This document shows, piece by piece, positions 53,301 through 61,785 of a stretch of 64,000 nucleotides of DNA. Position numbers and translations under genes: made by a program. Where the stretch lies: contig NZ_SJPY01000007.1 in NCBI RefSeq assembly GCF_007860185.1, positions 62,001-126,000 of the forward strand, written 5' to 3'. The notes beneath the pieces were generated by a model. That model was not told the origin of the DNA. It worked only from the letters and a program-made list of their open reading frames with translations, and made no database searches. Positions within the stretch are counted from its first letter, which is position 1; the number at the start of each line of letters is the position of its first letter. This DNA is from Novipirellula aureliae. Lineage in GTDB: Bacteria; Planctomycetota; Planctomycetia; Pirellulales; Pirellulaceae.

Positions 53301-53954
53301 ATGAACCAAAATTCTCACGACTTACGCCTGATGAGCCGTTTGCCCAAAGCGGACCTTCCGACCGAGGAGCCATTGATCCTGGCTAGCCAATCGCCTCGGC
53401 GAGCCCAATTATTGACCGCAGCTGGCTATGAGTTCAGAACTCAGCGGGCTAGCGATGAGGCGGAATGCGGGATCTGCTCTCGCGAAACCGCGCCCGAGCT
53501 CGTTGCCCGTTACGCCTATCGTAAAGCAGCCGATATCGTTAGTAAGAATGCGATTGGGCTTGTCCTGGCGGCCGATACGGTGGCGGCCTGTTATGGAGAA
53601 ATTCTCGGTAAGCCATACGATGTCGAACATGCTGAATCGATGCTTCGCCGGCTGAGCGGACGAAAACATGATGTCTACACCGGGATCTGCGTTTGGTCGA
53701 TTGCTACGCGGCGCTGCGTTGTCGAAGTGGTCCGTACGAAACTCTTCATGCAACCACTCAGCGAGACGATGCTTCGTGACTATCTCCATTCGATGCTGTG
53801 GGATGGAAAAGCCGGTGCGTTCGGTTATCAAGATGGAAACGATTGGCTAGAAGTCCTCGAATCGGGTAGTGAATCAAACGTCGTTGGCTTGCCGATGGAA
53901 CGACTGAGCGAAATCTTCTCGGACTTCGATAATCTATCGGTTGCGGTTCAATAG
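53301..53954 (+). CDS. maf: Maf-family nucleotide pyrophosphatase
   Basis: The product is 217 residues from ATG 53301; an in-frame ATG at 53220 would overlap the previous gene, and ATG 53331 is also possible. Maf proteins hydrolyse non-canonical or modified nucleoside triphosphates to monophosphates. Landmarks are LILASQSPRRAQLLTAAGY, the RYAYRKAAD helix, LVLAADTVAACYGEILGKPY with the catalytic Asp, and MLRRLSGRKHDVYTGICVW. The late region WDGKAGAFGYQDGNDWLEV and SNVVGLPMERL fits the family. The YhdE/YceF/YqgQ-type specificity cannot be assigned by eye. The SQSPRR triad and ADT motif are intact, so the enzyme should be active. Confidence 0.93.
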   Translation: MNQNSHDLRLMSRLPKADLPTEEPLILASQSPRRAQLLTAAGYEFRTQRASDEAECGICSRETAPELVARYAYRKAADIVSKNAIGLVLAADTVAACYGEILGKPYDVEHAESMLRRLSGRKHDVYTGICVWSIATRRCVVEVVRTKLFMQPLSETMLRDYLHSMLWDGKAGAFGYQDGNDWLEVLESGSESNVVGLPMERLSEIFSDFDNLSVAVQ

Positions 53955-53964
53955 AATTGCGTCG

Positions 53965-54006
53965 GGCAACGCTTCGCGGGGGTCAGGCAACGCTTCGCGG
54001 GGGTCA
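53965..54006. repeat. 21-bp perfect tandem repeat
   Basis: A 21-bp unit starting GGCAACGCTTCGCG and ending GGGTCA is present twice without mismatch (53965-53985 and 53986-54006), directly after the maf stop. The following TTGATCTTCGGTTTTC links it to the intergenic copy at 11930-11966. Confidence 0.85.
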
Positions 54007-54078
54007 ACTTTGATCTTCGGTTTTCAGTCCTAGTAGCTCTTCGATTTTCTGGCATTCGTTTCTCAGTAACTTGAAACC

Positions 54079-54161
54079 GCTAATCGACGCTAATGAACGC
54101 TAATCAAGCATGGACGTCCTGGTTCGAATGATCTTATTAGCGTCGATTAGCGTGCATTAGC
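54079..54161. repeat. Phased GCTAAT palindromic element
   Basis: The left arm (54079-54104) is GCTAAT three times at a 10-bp spacing (GCTAATCGAC, GCTAATGAAC, GCTAAT). The right arm (54136-54161) is ATTAGC three times at the same spacing, with GTCG and GTGC linkers. The whole is 83 bp with a 31-nt centre. A half-copy lies at 10948-10972. Confidence 0.8.
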
Positions 54162-54448
54162 AATTTGTCTTTGCCGCCCGCGTTTTAGAGTGGTAGGAAG
54201 ATCGGAAGAAAGGAAGCAAATGGCCCCAACCTTTGTCGTAGGATTGAATCCCGAATCCCGAGTCTGACCCAAATTCTTCCCTTTTTCCTGAAAACCGAAA
54301 ATCAATTCTGCCTCCCGCGAAGCGTTCTTCACATCGATGCCCGCTATCGCTCGGCCGCCGACAGGACCCGTCGATCGAAATTTATTTTCACTGTCACTGG
54401 AAAATCGATCAGATGTACCGCTGCGCTGACGACGCCGAAGGCCAGTGC

Positions 54449-54570
54449 GAGTAGGAGTAGGAGTACGAGTAGGAGTGCGAGTAGGAGTGCGAGTAGGAGT
54501 AGGAGTAGGAGTAGGAGTAGGAGTACGGGTAGGAAATACGGGTAGGAAGCACGAGTAGGAAGTGCGGGGG
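54449..54570. repeat. Degenerate GAGTAG hexanucleotide array
   Basis: GAGTAG and close variants (GAGTGC, GAGTAC, GGGTAG) are repeated about 18 times head to tail. The middle copies are perfect and the ends decay. No spacers or conserved flanks of CRISPR type are present. It lies 200 bp upstream of the first GspF-like gene. Confidence 0.85.
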
Positions 54571-54765
54571 CAGGGGCGGCTGGCACGGTTGTGCACGAAG
54601 AAATAGAACCTGCGCCGTGCACCAAGGCGAAAACTCGCGGCGAATGAACATCAGCCGCCGAGAAGAGGGATCGACTGGGACTCTTGTTGCAGGCGCATCC
54701 CCGCTAGCTTATGTTACGGTTAGATCATTTAGCGTAAACACGCGGTCTTGTTAGGAAGTCCCGTC

Positions 54766-55719
54766 TTGAAATCGAACTCCGTCCGTTTGACTCACCTTCA
54801 ACTCGCATCCCTGCTCGAAGAGATTGCAAGTGCGATGCAGACGGACATTCCTGTTTCGGATGCACTCCGACGACTTCAAGGCAATCGTTTAGGTCGCGTT
54901 GGCAAGGTGGCAGGATCGATCGCCGAACGTTTGGAGGCGGGTCAGAACCTTCAATCGGCGTTTGACAGCATCGGCGGCGCGATGAGCGTTCAAATATCAG
55001 CTGGCTTTTTCGCTGCGCAGAAAGCCAACCAACCGGAACTTTTGAAGCGTTTGGCGAATCATCTGCGTCGCCGTGACCAATACACTCGCAGCCTACGTTT
55101 GGCTTGGTTCTATCCAATCCTGCTCGTATTTGTCGCTTTCCTTATTACCGTTCGCTACTTGGCCCCGATGGTTTTGGCGAACTTGGACGGTGGCATCCTA
55201 TGGCCTTCATGGGTTGTCACCACTAGCCAGTATTTTGTGACTTCCTGGGAGTGGCCACTCTGCGGTTTGGTGTTGCTACTTTTTCTCGTTAGCCTCTGGT
55301 TTTGCTTGAAGGGGCGATTCCCCCGCTCGATCCGAATGCAATTGTTTTGCAGCACGTTGGCGGACGAGCTGGAACATGATGTGCCGGATAAAGCTGCGAT
55401 TGAATCGGCAGCCTGTCTTTCTGGTGATCCCGAGTTGATGGCGATCGAAGATCCAACGTTGGCTGCACCACCGATACAGCGAATTCTATCGGAGATCCGT
55501 TTGCCGACGGATGACATTTCCACCGTTGATCGGAATCGACTTGTCATACCGGTGCTCGGCTTGGTCGCATCGAAACATGCCGAGCGAGCCCATCGGCAAG
55601 TTTATTTTTACTCTCGTTGGCTGCCGCGCTTCGCAATGGCCGTTCTGGGAGGCGGTTTCATTTTTGGCTATGTCTGGTTTGTCATCGGCCCCGTCTATCG
55701 CCAGGTAATCCATTGGTAA
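54766..55719 (+). CDS. GspF-like type II secretion/pilus assembly platform protein (1 of 3)
   Basis: I place the start at TTG 54766 because AGGAAG (54753-54758) lies 7 nt upstream; the frame is open a few codons further. The product is 317 residues. An N-terminal GspF-type cytoplasmic helical domain (LASLLEEIASAMQTDIPVSD; LERLEAGQNLQSAFDSIGG-like order; ELLKRLANHLRRRDQYTRSL) is followed by a membrane helix (FYPILLVFVAFLITV). A second hydrophobic segment (WPLCGLVLLLFLVSLWFCL) and a C-terminal membrane span (MAVLGGGFIFGYVWFVIG) follow. GspF/PilC proteins sit in the inner membrane and couple the assembly ATPase to pseudopilin extrusion. The region after the second helix is shorter and less conserved than in canonical GspF. 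The stop overlaps the next start by 7 bp. Confidence 0.8.
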   Translation: MKSNSVRLTHLQLASLLEEIASAMQTDIPVSDALRRLQGNRLGRVGKVAGSIAERLEAGQNLQSAFDSIGGAMSVQISAGFFAAQKANQPELLKRLANHLRRRDQYTRSLRLAWFYPILLVFVAFLITVRYLAPMVLANLDGGILWPSWVVTTSQYFVTSWEWPLCGLVLLLFLVSLWFCLKGRFPRSIRMQLFCSTLADELEHDVPDKAAIESAACLSGDPELMAIEDPTLAAPPIQRILSEIRLPTDDISTVDRNRLVIPVLGLVASKHAERAHRQVYFYSRWLPRFAMAVLGGGFIFGYVWFVIGPVYRQVIHW

Positions 55720-56537
55720 GCCAAACAACAACGCAAATCGGCAAACTCGATCCCGTTGCCCAGCGTTTGATCGCTACGGGTGATCGATCGAGTGAATGGC
55801 AGTCTCACCAATTGATTGATTGGCTGCGTATGCAAGCCCACCGCCACTCGATGATTCGCCAAGTCTTTTGGTCAACGTTCGGAGCTTGGCTGTTGGTCAC
55901 GGCGGCATCCGTGATTTCATGTCTGATTGCAATTCAGTTGTCAATTGATCTAAAAAACATGTCTGACGAAACGGGTTTGAGTAGCGACAATGCTGATTGG
56001 TGGCGTTGGATCGCATTTCCAGCCGCAACGGTAATCATTGCTTGTTTCTTCCTCATCGGAGGTATCGTTGGAGCGATCTTTGGCGTGTTTCCCGGCTACC
56101 GCTCGACTCGATCGGCAATCGATTGGGCTTGTGCCTCCGATGCGGTCAGCCGTTTACTGCAAACCGGGTGCACCTATCCCGAAGCATTCGCGACAACTGC
56201 TAGGGCGATGAAGACGCGGCGAATCCGAAACTGGTTAGAACGCAGTGCGAATCGCGTCGAGCAGGGTGGAAGCGTTTTGGAAAAGAATAGCCAAGCACGA
56301 AAAGACACCGCGATGCTAGAAGCTTTGGTTGGCCCCACAGTGAAAGAACCGGCTTACCAATGGGGTTTGGCATCCGAGCATTTTCTTCATGTCGCCGAAA
56401 GTCGACTCACCCTGATTCGCCAAACCGCCCCCCTTTTGTCGACGCTTGTTAGCGGTGTTTTGTTGTGGTTTACCCTCAACCTATCGCTTGGTTGGCTTTG
56501 GGCGATGGTCGCCGACCTGATATCGGGGCTAACATGA
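55713..56537 (+). CDS. GspF-like membrane protein (2 of 3)
   Basis: The likely start is TTG 55713 (TTG-GTA-AGC), overlapping the end of the preceding gene by 7 bp; the product is then 274 residues. Two membrane segments are clear in the first half (FGAWLLVTAASVISCLIAIQ and WIAFPAATVIIACFFLIGGI), then a GspF-type helical domain (DAVSRLLQTGCTYPEAFATT; ANRVEQGGSVLE). A last membrane helix (SGVLLWFTLNLSLGWLWAMV) closes the protein. The order TM-TM-soluble-TM is a circularly shifted form of the usual F protein, as if the F protein had been split over several genes. It ends in ATGA with the next gene, so translation is coupled. No nearby GspE-type ATPase is seen in this window. Confidence 0.75.
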   Translation: MVSQTTTQIGKLDPVAQRLIATGDRSSEWQSHQLIDWLRMQAHRHSMIRQVFWSTFGAWLLVTAASVISCLIAIQLSIDLKNMSDETGLSSDNADWWRWIAFPAATVIIACFFLIGGIVGAIFGVFPGYRSTRSAIDWACASDAVSRLLQTGCTYPEAFATTARAMKTRRIRNWLERSANRVEQGGSVLEKNSQARKDTAMLEALVGPTVKEPAYQWGLASEHFLHVAESRLTLIRQTAPLLSTLVSGVLLWFTLNLSLGWLWAMVADLISGLT

Positions 56538-57688
56538 AAAAAGTAATCGTTGCGATTCTGTATATGTTGCTCGTCTTGGTGGCGGTTGCGATTGCCCCCT
56601 CCATCCTGACGTTCATCATTACGATCCTGTTTGTTTTCATCTTTAATGACCTGCGATCAAGGCGTTTTCACCATTTTGTTCGCACGATGAATGCGGCGAT
56701 CCGTGTCGTCGTCGGCCAAGGAGATGGACTTGAAAAAGTGATTGCAGCGTTTTCGCGGTCGGGACCACTCAAGTGGCAATGTTACGAATATTTACAGCGA
56801 CTAAAAGCTGGCCAAGAACCGATTCAAGCCGCTGCCGTCTCTGGAGTTCCGCTGGAGTTGTCAACGGCGATTGCGATTCGTCTGCCGCAGCAGGAACAGG
56901 AAACGGTTGAGCAACGGAAGCTTGGCGTGGCTCCTAAGCGAACGATCCGATCCAGCGATCGGTTCGCCCCCGATCCAACGATGGTGCCTGTTTACGGCCA
57001 ATTTATCTATCTCATTCTCACCTCACTTTTTCTGGTTTTTGTGATTCGGTTTCAGATGCTTTTTATCGTGCCAACGATTGAAATGATGTTAGAGGAATTT
57101 GATGTCGCTACTGGATCGTCGGTTGCGTCGCCACCTGCAATGGGTTTGGAAACGCTTTTGCTTGGTCTGCTGTTGTGCATTTTCTTGGCAACGGTGTTGC
57201 TCACGCGCGGGCGGATGGCGCGGATGGTGTTGCCCAACTGGCTCCCGGCGACCCCGCGTGAGGCGCAGACGAAATCGGACCTCCTCACCGGACTTGCCGA
57301 AGCGATTGAGATGGGATTGCCATTGGAGAAAGCATTGTCCGTTGGCCATGCCTTGGCGACCAATTCCTATCAACGACGTGATCTTCGCGAGTTGATCATG
57401 CAGACGGAGAAGGGTGTGCCGCCAGCGGTTGCGATGCAAAATAGCGGCTGGGTCAATGACCGCGAGGCCAATTGGTTGGCGGGAGCGAATCCGCCCCGTT
57501 TCGCAGAGCTGCTTCGCACGTTCGCTGACCAAAAAGTTCGTGATGCGAATGAAAACGCTCACTGGTTCATGGAGATATTTTTTCCAGCGGCGATTCTGCT
57601 GCTAGGAGCCGTCGTGATGACTTACGCTTTTGGATTTTTCAACGCCTTGACTGCAATGATCAAAGAAATGGCTTGGTCGTATCGGTAA
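56534..57688 (+). CDS. GspF-like type II secretion platform protein (3 of 3)
   Basis: The start ATG 56534 overlaps the previous TGA (ATGA), giving 384 residues. Two N-terminal membrane segments (KKVIVAILYMLLVLVAVAIA; ILTFIITILFVFIFN) precede a first helical domain (AIRVVVGQGDGLEKVIAAFS; LKAGQEPIQAAAVSGVPLEL). Another membrane pair (YLILTSLFLVFVIRFQMLFI; LLLGLLLCIFLATVLL) leads to a second GspF-type domain (SDLLTGLAEAIEMGLPLEKA; LIMQTEKGVPPAVAMQNSG). The C-terminus is a membrane helix (FFPAAILLLGAVVMTYAFGF). This is the copy that best matches canonical GspF, including the F-x-P-x-x-I-L-L terminal helix. It is followed by two pseudopilin-like genes after 58 bp. Confidence 0.88.
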   Translation: MKKVIVAILYMLLVLVAVAIAPSILTFIITILFVFIFNDLRSRRFHHFVRTMNAAIRVVVGQGDGLEKVIAAFSRSGPLKWQCYEYLQRLKAGQEPIQAAAVSGVPLELSTAIAIRLPQQEQETVEQRKLGVAPKRTIRSSDRFAPDPTMVPVYGQFIYLILTSLFLVFVIRFQMLFIVPTIEMMLEEFDVATGSSVASPPAMGLETLLLGLLLCIFLATVLLTRGRMARMVLPNWLPATPREAQTKSDLLTGLAEAIEMGLPLEKALSVGHALATNSYQRRDLRELIMQTEKGVPPAVAMQNSGWVNDREANWLAGANPPRFAELLRTFADQKVRDANENAHWFMEIFFPAAILLLGAVVMTYAFGFFNALTAMIKEMAWSYR

Positions 57689-57746
57689 GCAGGCAAGGCG
57701 TAAACCTGAAGGGGCGAAGTGAACCTTTCCTAGGAGAGAAACAATC

Positions 57747-58178
57747 ATGAGAAACAGACGAGGAAGTTTGATTCTAGAAGCAGCGATCTCGGCGTTGCTG
57801 ATGGTAACAGCAACCGTTGCCCTATTAAAATTGGCCAAGACCTCTTCTCAGCTAAGTCGAAGCTCCGATCAACGAGTTGCGTTGCAGCTAGCAACGGACA
57901 ATGCAGCCGAGCGAATGAGCGTCATCCCATTTGACGAAATCGCTGGACAAACCGACAAAGTTGCCAAAACCGTTTCCGAAACGAGCGACTGCCAATGCGA
58001 GATAACATCGTATCCGTTCGAAGTCGGGGATCGCAATGGAATCCACCTGATCATGACAACCCGAATTTCCGACCGCATCTCGCGAACCCAGCATCGCTGG
58101 ATATTGGACCGGCGGGAATTGGACCGGCGGGTGCTGGACCGATCCGAGCCAGAAACCCCAGAGGATACGGATGAATAA
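57747..58178 (+). CDS. Pseudopilin-like protein (GspI/GspH-type)
   Basis: The product has 143 residues and a good ribosome site (AGGAGAG, 57731-57737). MRNRRGSLILEAAISALLMV is a class III prepilin leader: a short basic peptide ending in Gly, then S-L-I-L-E with the conserved Glu at +5, then a hydrophobic helix. The body is short (PFDEIAGQTDKVAKTVSETS; DCQCEITSYPF). The C-terminus carries three near-copies of a DRRELDRR unit (WILDRRELDRRVLDRSE), from a short DNA repeat. It overlaps the next gene by 8 bp. It probably forms part of a pseudopilus tip driven by the GspF-like proteins; the prepilin peptidase is not in the window. Confidence 0.8.
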   Translation: MRNRRGSLILEAAISALLMVTATVALLKLAKTSSQLSRSSDQRVALQLATDNAAERMSVIPFDEIAGQTDKVAKTVSETSDCQCEITSYPFEVGDRNGIHLIMTTRISDRISRTQHRWILDRRELDRRVLDRSEPETPEDTDE

Positions 58179-58668
58179 GTATCGAGGTTTAAGCGGTCGC
58201 CCCCGTTCGGGAATGACGATATTGGAAACGATGGCGGTCATGTCAATGTTTTTAATGTTCGCGATGATGGCGACTGGGATCCTGCGAGCGGTCACACAAT
58301 TAGGAACGCGAACGGGTGAAGCAAGCCAAGTTCGCCGCAACGTGGTGCGGCTAGCGGATCGAATCCGGGCAGACGCTAGAATCGCTGATAAGATTGTCGC
58401 CGAAGCGGGAACGTTCCCCATGCAGATTCATTCAGGGGATGATCGCATGGACTATGAATGGGATCCACTCGCAACCGCGCTGCGCCGGTCGAAATTCCGA
58501 TCGGGCAAACGGATCGAAGTGGATTCATACTCGTTACCTCCTAAAGAGTCATCGGGGCAGTCTTACGAAATCAAGATCGATGATCAAATTCTATCGATAG
58601 GTTTTCCGAGCGAAGAGCGAACCGCACGCTGGGTCATTGAATCGCCGATTGGTTCAGCCAGAAACTAG
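58171..58668 (+). CDS. Pseudopilin-like protein (GspJ-type)
   Basis: The product has 165 residues. MNKYRGLSGRPRSG precedes MTILETMAVMSMFLMFAMMA, so prepilin cleavage after Gly 14 leaves a mature MTILE with the +5 Glu and a long hydrophobic helix. The remainder (VVRLADRIRADARIADKIVA; YEWDPLATALRR; SYSLPPKESSGQSYEIKI) has the ADRIRADAR pattern often seen in GspJ/PulJ-like minor pseudopilins. It starts within the end of the preceding gene (8-bp overlap), so expression is coupled. It is the last gene of the five-gene cluster; about 530 bp without a gene follow. Confidence 0.82.
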   Translation: MNKYRGLSGRPRSGMTILETMAVMSMFLMFAMMATGILRAVTQLGTRTGEASQVRRNVVRLADRIRADARIADKIVAEAGTFPMQIHSGDDRMDYEWDPLATALRRSKFRSGKRIEVDSYSLPPKESSGQSYEIKIDDQILSIGFPSEERTARWVIESPIGSARN

Positions 58669-59199
58669 CGTTTTGTCACAACGAAGAATGAGGGCAAGGA
58701 TCTTTCGTGGCAGTGACTTCCAGCGCAGCTTACGGGGCAAGATGCCCCAGCCACTCTTTTGCCAAGCCGAAAATCAAACGCTGACAAAGCCCTCGATCCG
58801 CTCTTCATGCCGCCCAACCGATCCGACCGGTCGGTATCCGGCCAACACCATCTGCGTCAACACCCTCGCCCCAGGCAAGCGTGAAACAATAGGCGGGTTA
58901 TGACGAAAAGGCGGGATTTGTCCGGGTAGTCTGGCGATTCTTGATTTTTGCCGTATCTTTTCCTAGTCCAGTCGAGGGGCAACCGGTAAACTAGTTATCA
59001 CCTACTTCGTGTTGGGTTTTAGGGACCCAAACCGTCTCGGCTGAACGTGCTTTGTCGAGTCGAAGTTGTTGTCTCCCGCAGTGAACCGTGTCGAAATTCA
59101 CATTTGGACGTGGACGACTACGACTTAGTAGGTAAAAATACAGAACAGGCAATTTGAGCGCTGTGATCTCCCATTTCCCTCTCGTGACTTATCGAAGCT
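58669..59199. other. Intergenic region, promoter side of the exopolysaccharide locus
   Basis: No gene is supported in these 531 bases. A weak hairpin TTGGGT/ACCCAA (59012-59017 and 59025-59030) is visible. An open frame at 58637-58903 overlaps the pseudopilin gene and shows no domain. The promoter of the autokinase gene must lie here but was not identified. Confidence 0.5.
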
Positions 59200-61680
59200 A
59201 TGAATCTAACGACTGATCGTGGCCCGGCGTTTTCGCAGCCTCCATCTTATGGGGCTTCGGAGTTTTCCATGGCAGAACCTGCTGCCGGCTCGAGTTCGCC
59301 CGACCTAGTGGCTGCCCTGTGGCGATATCGCTGGGCAGTCGTGCTCGCTGGAATCGCTGGTGCGGTACTCGGCTTTTTGATCTTTTTGAAGTTGCCTGAA
59401 ACGTTCGAATCCGCCACTCGATTGATGGTCGAATCGGATCAACCCGCGATTTTAGACTCCGCGACCGGTGATTTGGTCGGTGGTGTCCCGAGCATTGAGA
59501 TACTGGAGTCCCAGCTATTCAGTGACCGAGTGGTCTCGATGGCATTTCAAGATCCACGAATGGTCCCGTTCCACGAGCAATTCCTGGGGAATCCAGGTGA
59601 GTTCATCAAGATGTCTCGCGAATCGCTGGAGTTGGAGTCCGAAATCACGGACGTCCGATCCGCTCAATCGTTGGTAGCCGTTTTGCGGTTCCAGCACACC
59701 GATCCTGAATTAGCCGAAGCGGCCGTCAAATCGTTTAGTGACGCGTTGCAGAAATTCTTTAATGAACGGCACCGAAGTTCGCGAGGCGACTTATTGCGTC
59801 TGATCTCGGTCGCGATCGAGCAGTTGCATCCAAAAATGTCCGAATTGGAACGCCAATACCGCGATTTCCGCCGTGATGCACCTTTGGTATGGAACACCGA
59901 CGGCTCCGCGATCAACCCACACCGCGAACGACAATTGTTCCTGGTCGGTCGCCGCAGTGAGATGGTCGAGCAAATGCGACAAAAGGCAATCTTGTTGGCG
60001 TCCGTCGAATCGATTGCCAAACAGACCGAAGACCCACGTATTGCCCTCAACGTGATTGGCCAACTTTTCAACATTCGACTCGCCTTGCCTTATGACTCCG
60101 ATAAAATCGCACAACATCTAGAGAGCGAAGATGATCAGTTGATGCAATTGCAAATTGACCAGCAGTTGATTCCTCTAATGATCGAACGCAACAAGATGGT
60201 CAGCGAGTTTGGGGCCGAGCATCCGACCGTCCGCCAGTTGGACAAAGAATTGTCGATGATGAAAGAAGAACTTGGCCGTATCGTCCGCGAACAGGTTGCT
60301 CGAATCATGACGATTCGCGAGGAGAATGCGATCGAGATTTCGGACCCGAAAGTCGAGGCCCGTTCCGCAATCGATGCGATTCTGATGGCGTCGAAAGCCG
60401 AGGTTCAATTGGTTGAAGACCAGATTGGACAACTGGAAAAACAGATTGAAGAAGAAAAGCAAGAAGCGATTAAGCTGGCGAAGTTCGAGCAAGATGACGC
60501 GGGGATGCTCCGAGAAATCGAACGCAACCATGAATTGATGAGCCAATTGGAAGAGCAAATGGCTCGTGTTTCACTGACCGAAGAGGGGGGTGGAACCCGC
60601 GTCATCGAACTGACCGCGCCTTCCATGGCTTACTTGATTAGCCCGATTATCTACAAGTGCCTCGGTATCGGCGTTTTCCTAGGTTTGGCGATGGGCTCCG
60701 GTTTGGCAATCCTTCTTGAGAAAAATGCCAATACATTCCGAGACCCTGAAGAGATCCAGGAGTTGTTGGGAGCACCGGTTCTGACCCATGTGCCCTTCTT
60801 CAAAGCCCGTCCAAAACGGATCAAACAGGGCGAAGAGGATCCATACAAGGATCTCGACACGTCGTTGGCGGTGCTCCACCATCCATCCTCGGTTGCTGCC
60901 GAAGCGGTCCGGTCAATGCGAACCGCACTGTTCTTTGATCTGGCAGGAATCCAAGGGGGTAAAGTGGTCCAAGTCACGAGCCCATTACCAGGTGATGGTA
61001 AGACCACCGTCGCAGGTAACTTGGCCGTCTCGATCGCGCAAAGCGGGAAACGAGTCCTCGCGATCGATTGTGACCTTCGCCGTCCACAATTGACCGATAA
61101 TTTCGCGATGCAAGATCAGTTGGGATTGACCAACGTTCTCAATGGCGAATGTGATCCAAGTGACGCCAGTCACCAAACGCCTGTTGCAACGCTGCGGATC
61201 ATGCCGAGTGGCCCCATCCCGGCGAACCCCGCCGAAGCTTTGACGTTACCCGAAATGGGCGAATTGCTTGAAATGCTTCGGGAACAATACGACTATGTTG
61301 TCGTCGATACACCCCCCTTGTTGGTCGTAACCGACCCTAGCATTACTGCCAGCATGGTTGATGGAGTGGTCCTCACGATTCGTGTGCGTCGGAAGAGCAA
61401 GCCAAATGCGAGAGAATCCGTAAATATTCTGCGGACGGTCGGTGCTCGAATACTGGGCATTGCAATCAACAATTCGGACGAATCCGGATCGAGCGATGGC
61501 TACAAGGGTTATGGGTACTATCGTTACGGCAGATACACAAACCGCTACCATCGTCGCAAGAAAGGAACTTACTATCGTCGAAACGGCAGGTCCAGTGCCG
61601 AGCCCATCGTTATCGAAGGACGGCAGTTTGGAGCACCTCGCGGCCCAGTCGCTGCAAAGGTCTCTCGCGGCGATGAATAA
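59200..61680 (+). CDS. Polysaccharide chain-length/tyrosine autokinase (Wzc-type)
   Basis: The product has 826 residues. A Wzz-type N-terminal half begins with a membrane helix (WAVVLAGIAGAVLGFLIFLK, about 45-65) and PETFESATRLMVES. A periplasmic coiled coil follows (LERQYRDFRRDA; VQLVEDQIGQLEKQIEEEKQ), and a second helix at about 480-505. The BY-kinase domain is intact: Walker A TSPLPGDGKTTVAGNLAVSI (about 593-612), Walker A' VLAIDCDLRRPQL, and Walker B YVVVDTPPLL with D703. A Tyr-rich tail follows (GYKGYGYYRYGRYTNRYHRR), the usual autophosphorylation cluster. Such proteins control export and chain length of exopolysaccharide. The exosortase and a micro-ORF follow in the same direction, an arrangement typical of EPS/exosortase loci. 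Confidence 0.95.
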   Translation: MNLTTDRGPAFSQPPSYGASEFSMAEPAAGSSSPDLVAALWRYRWAVVLAGIAGAVLGFLIFLKLPETFESATRLMVESDQPAILDSATGDLVGGVPSIEILESQLFSDRVVSMAFQDPRMVPFHEQFLGNPGEFIKMSRESLELESEITDVRSAQSLVAVLRFQHTDPELAEAAVKSFSDALQKFFNERHRSSRGDLLRLISVAIEQLHPKMSELERQYRDFRRDAPLVWNTDGSAINPHRERQLFLVGRRSEMVEQMRQKAILLASVESIAKQTEDPRIALNVIGQLFNIRLALPYDSDKIAQHLESEDDQLMQLQIDQQLIPLMIERNKMVSEFGAEHPTVRQLDKELSMMKEELGRIVREQVARIMTIREENAIEISDPKVEARSAIDAILMASKAEVQLVEDQIGQLEKQIEEEKQEAIKLAKFEQDDAGMLREIERNHELMSQLEEQMARVSLTEEGGGTRVIELTAPSMAYLISPIIYKCLGIGVFLGLAMGSGLAILLEKNANTFRDPEEIQELLGAPVLTHVPFFKARPKRIKQGEEDPYKDLDTSLAVLHHPSSVAAEAVRSMRTALFFDLAGIQGGKVVQVTSPLPGDGKTTVAGNLAVSIAQSGKRVLAIDCDLRRPQLTDNFAMQDQLGLTNVLNGECDPSDASHQTPVATLRIMPSGPIPANPAEALTLPEMGELLEMLREQYDYVVVDTPPLLVVTDPSITASMVDGVVLTIRVRRKSKPNARESVNILRTVGARILGIAINNSDESGSSDGYKGYGYYRYGRYTNRYHRRKKGTYYRRNGRSSAEPIVIEGRQFGAPRGPVAAKVSRGDE

Positions 61681-61785
61681 GAGTTTGACTCTGTTTCTCG
61701 AATCAGCTCGATGACGGATAGTCGTCTGATTCGCAGACATTTCACCTTGGGGGGGGTCTTGTCAAAGATCCATTGGGAGGAAACC

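Larger units (their letters stand above)
53955..54765. other. Intergenic region rich in simple and palindromic repeats
   Basis: This 811-bp spacer between maf and the secretion cluster has no supported gene. It holds a 21-bp perfect tandem repeat, a dispersed repeat shared with 11930, an 83-bp palindrome and a GAGTAG hexamer array, described separately. Open frames here are products of the hexamer array (Leu-, Tyr-Ser- or Thr-Pro-rich). The promoter of the GspF-like genes is presumably near 54700 but is not obvious. Confidence 0.6.

Noticed and set aside
54449-54570. Possible CRISPR array
   Set aside because: The hexamer copies are contiguous, with no spacers, no 20-40-bp repeat unit and no cas genes nearby.
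54344-54651. Minus-strand frames rich in Leu, Tyr-Ser or Thr-Pro repeats
   Set aside because: They are translations of the GAGTAG hexamer array in three frames, without ribosome sites or any unique sequence.
58637-58903. 88-codon frame after the pseudopilin genes
   Set aside because: It overlaps the pseudopilin gene, has no ribosome site and no recognisable domain.
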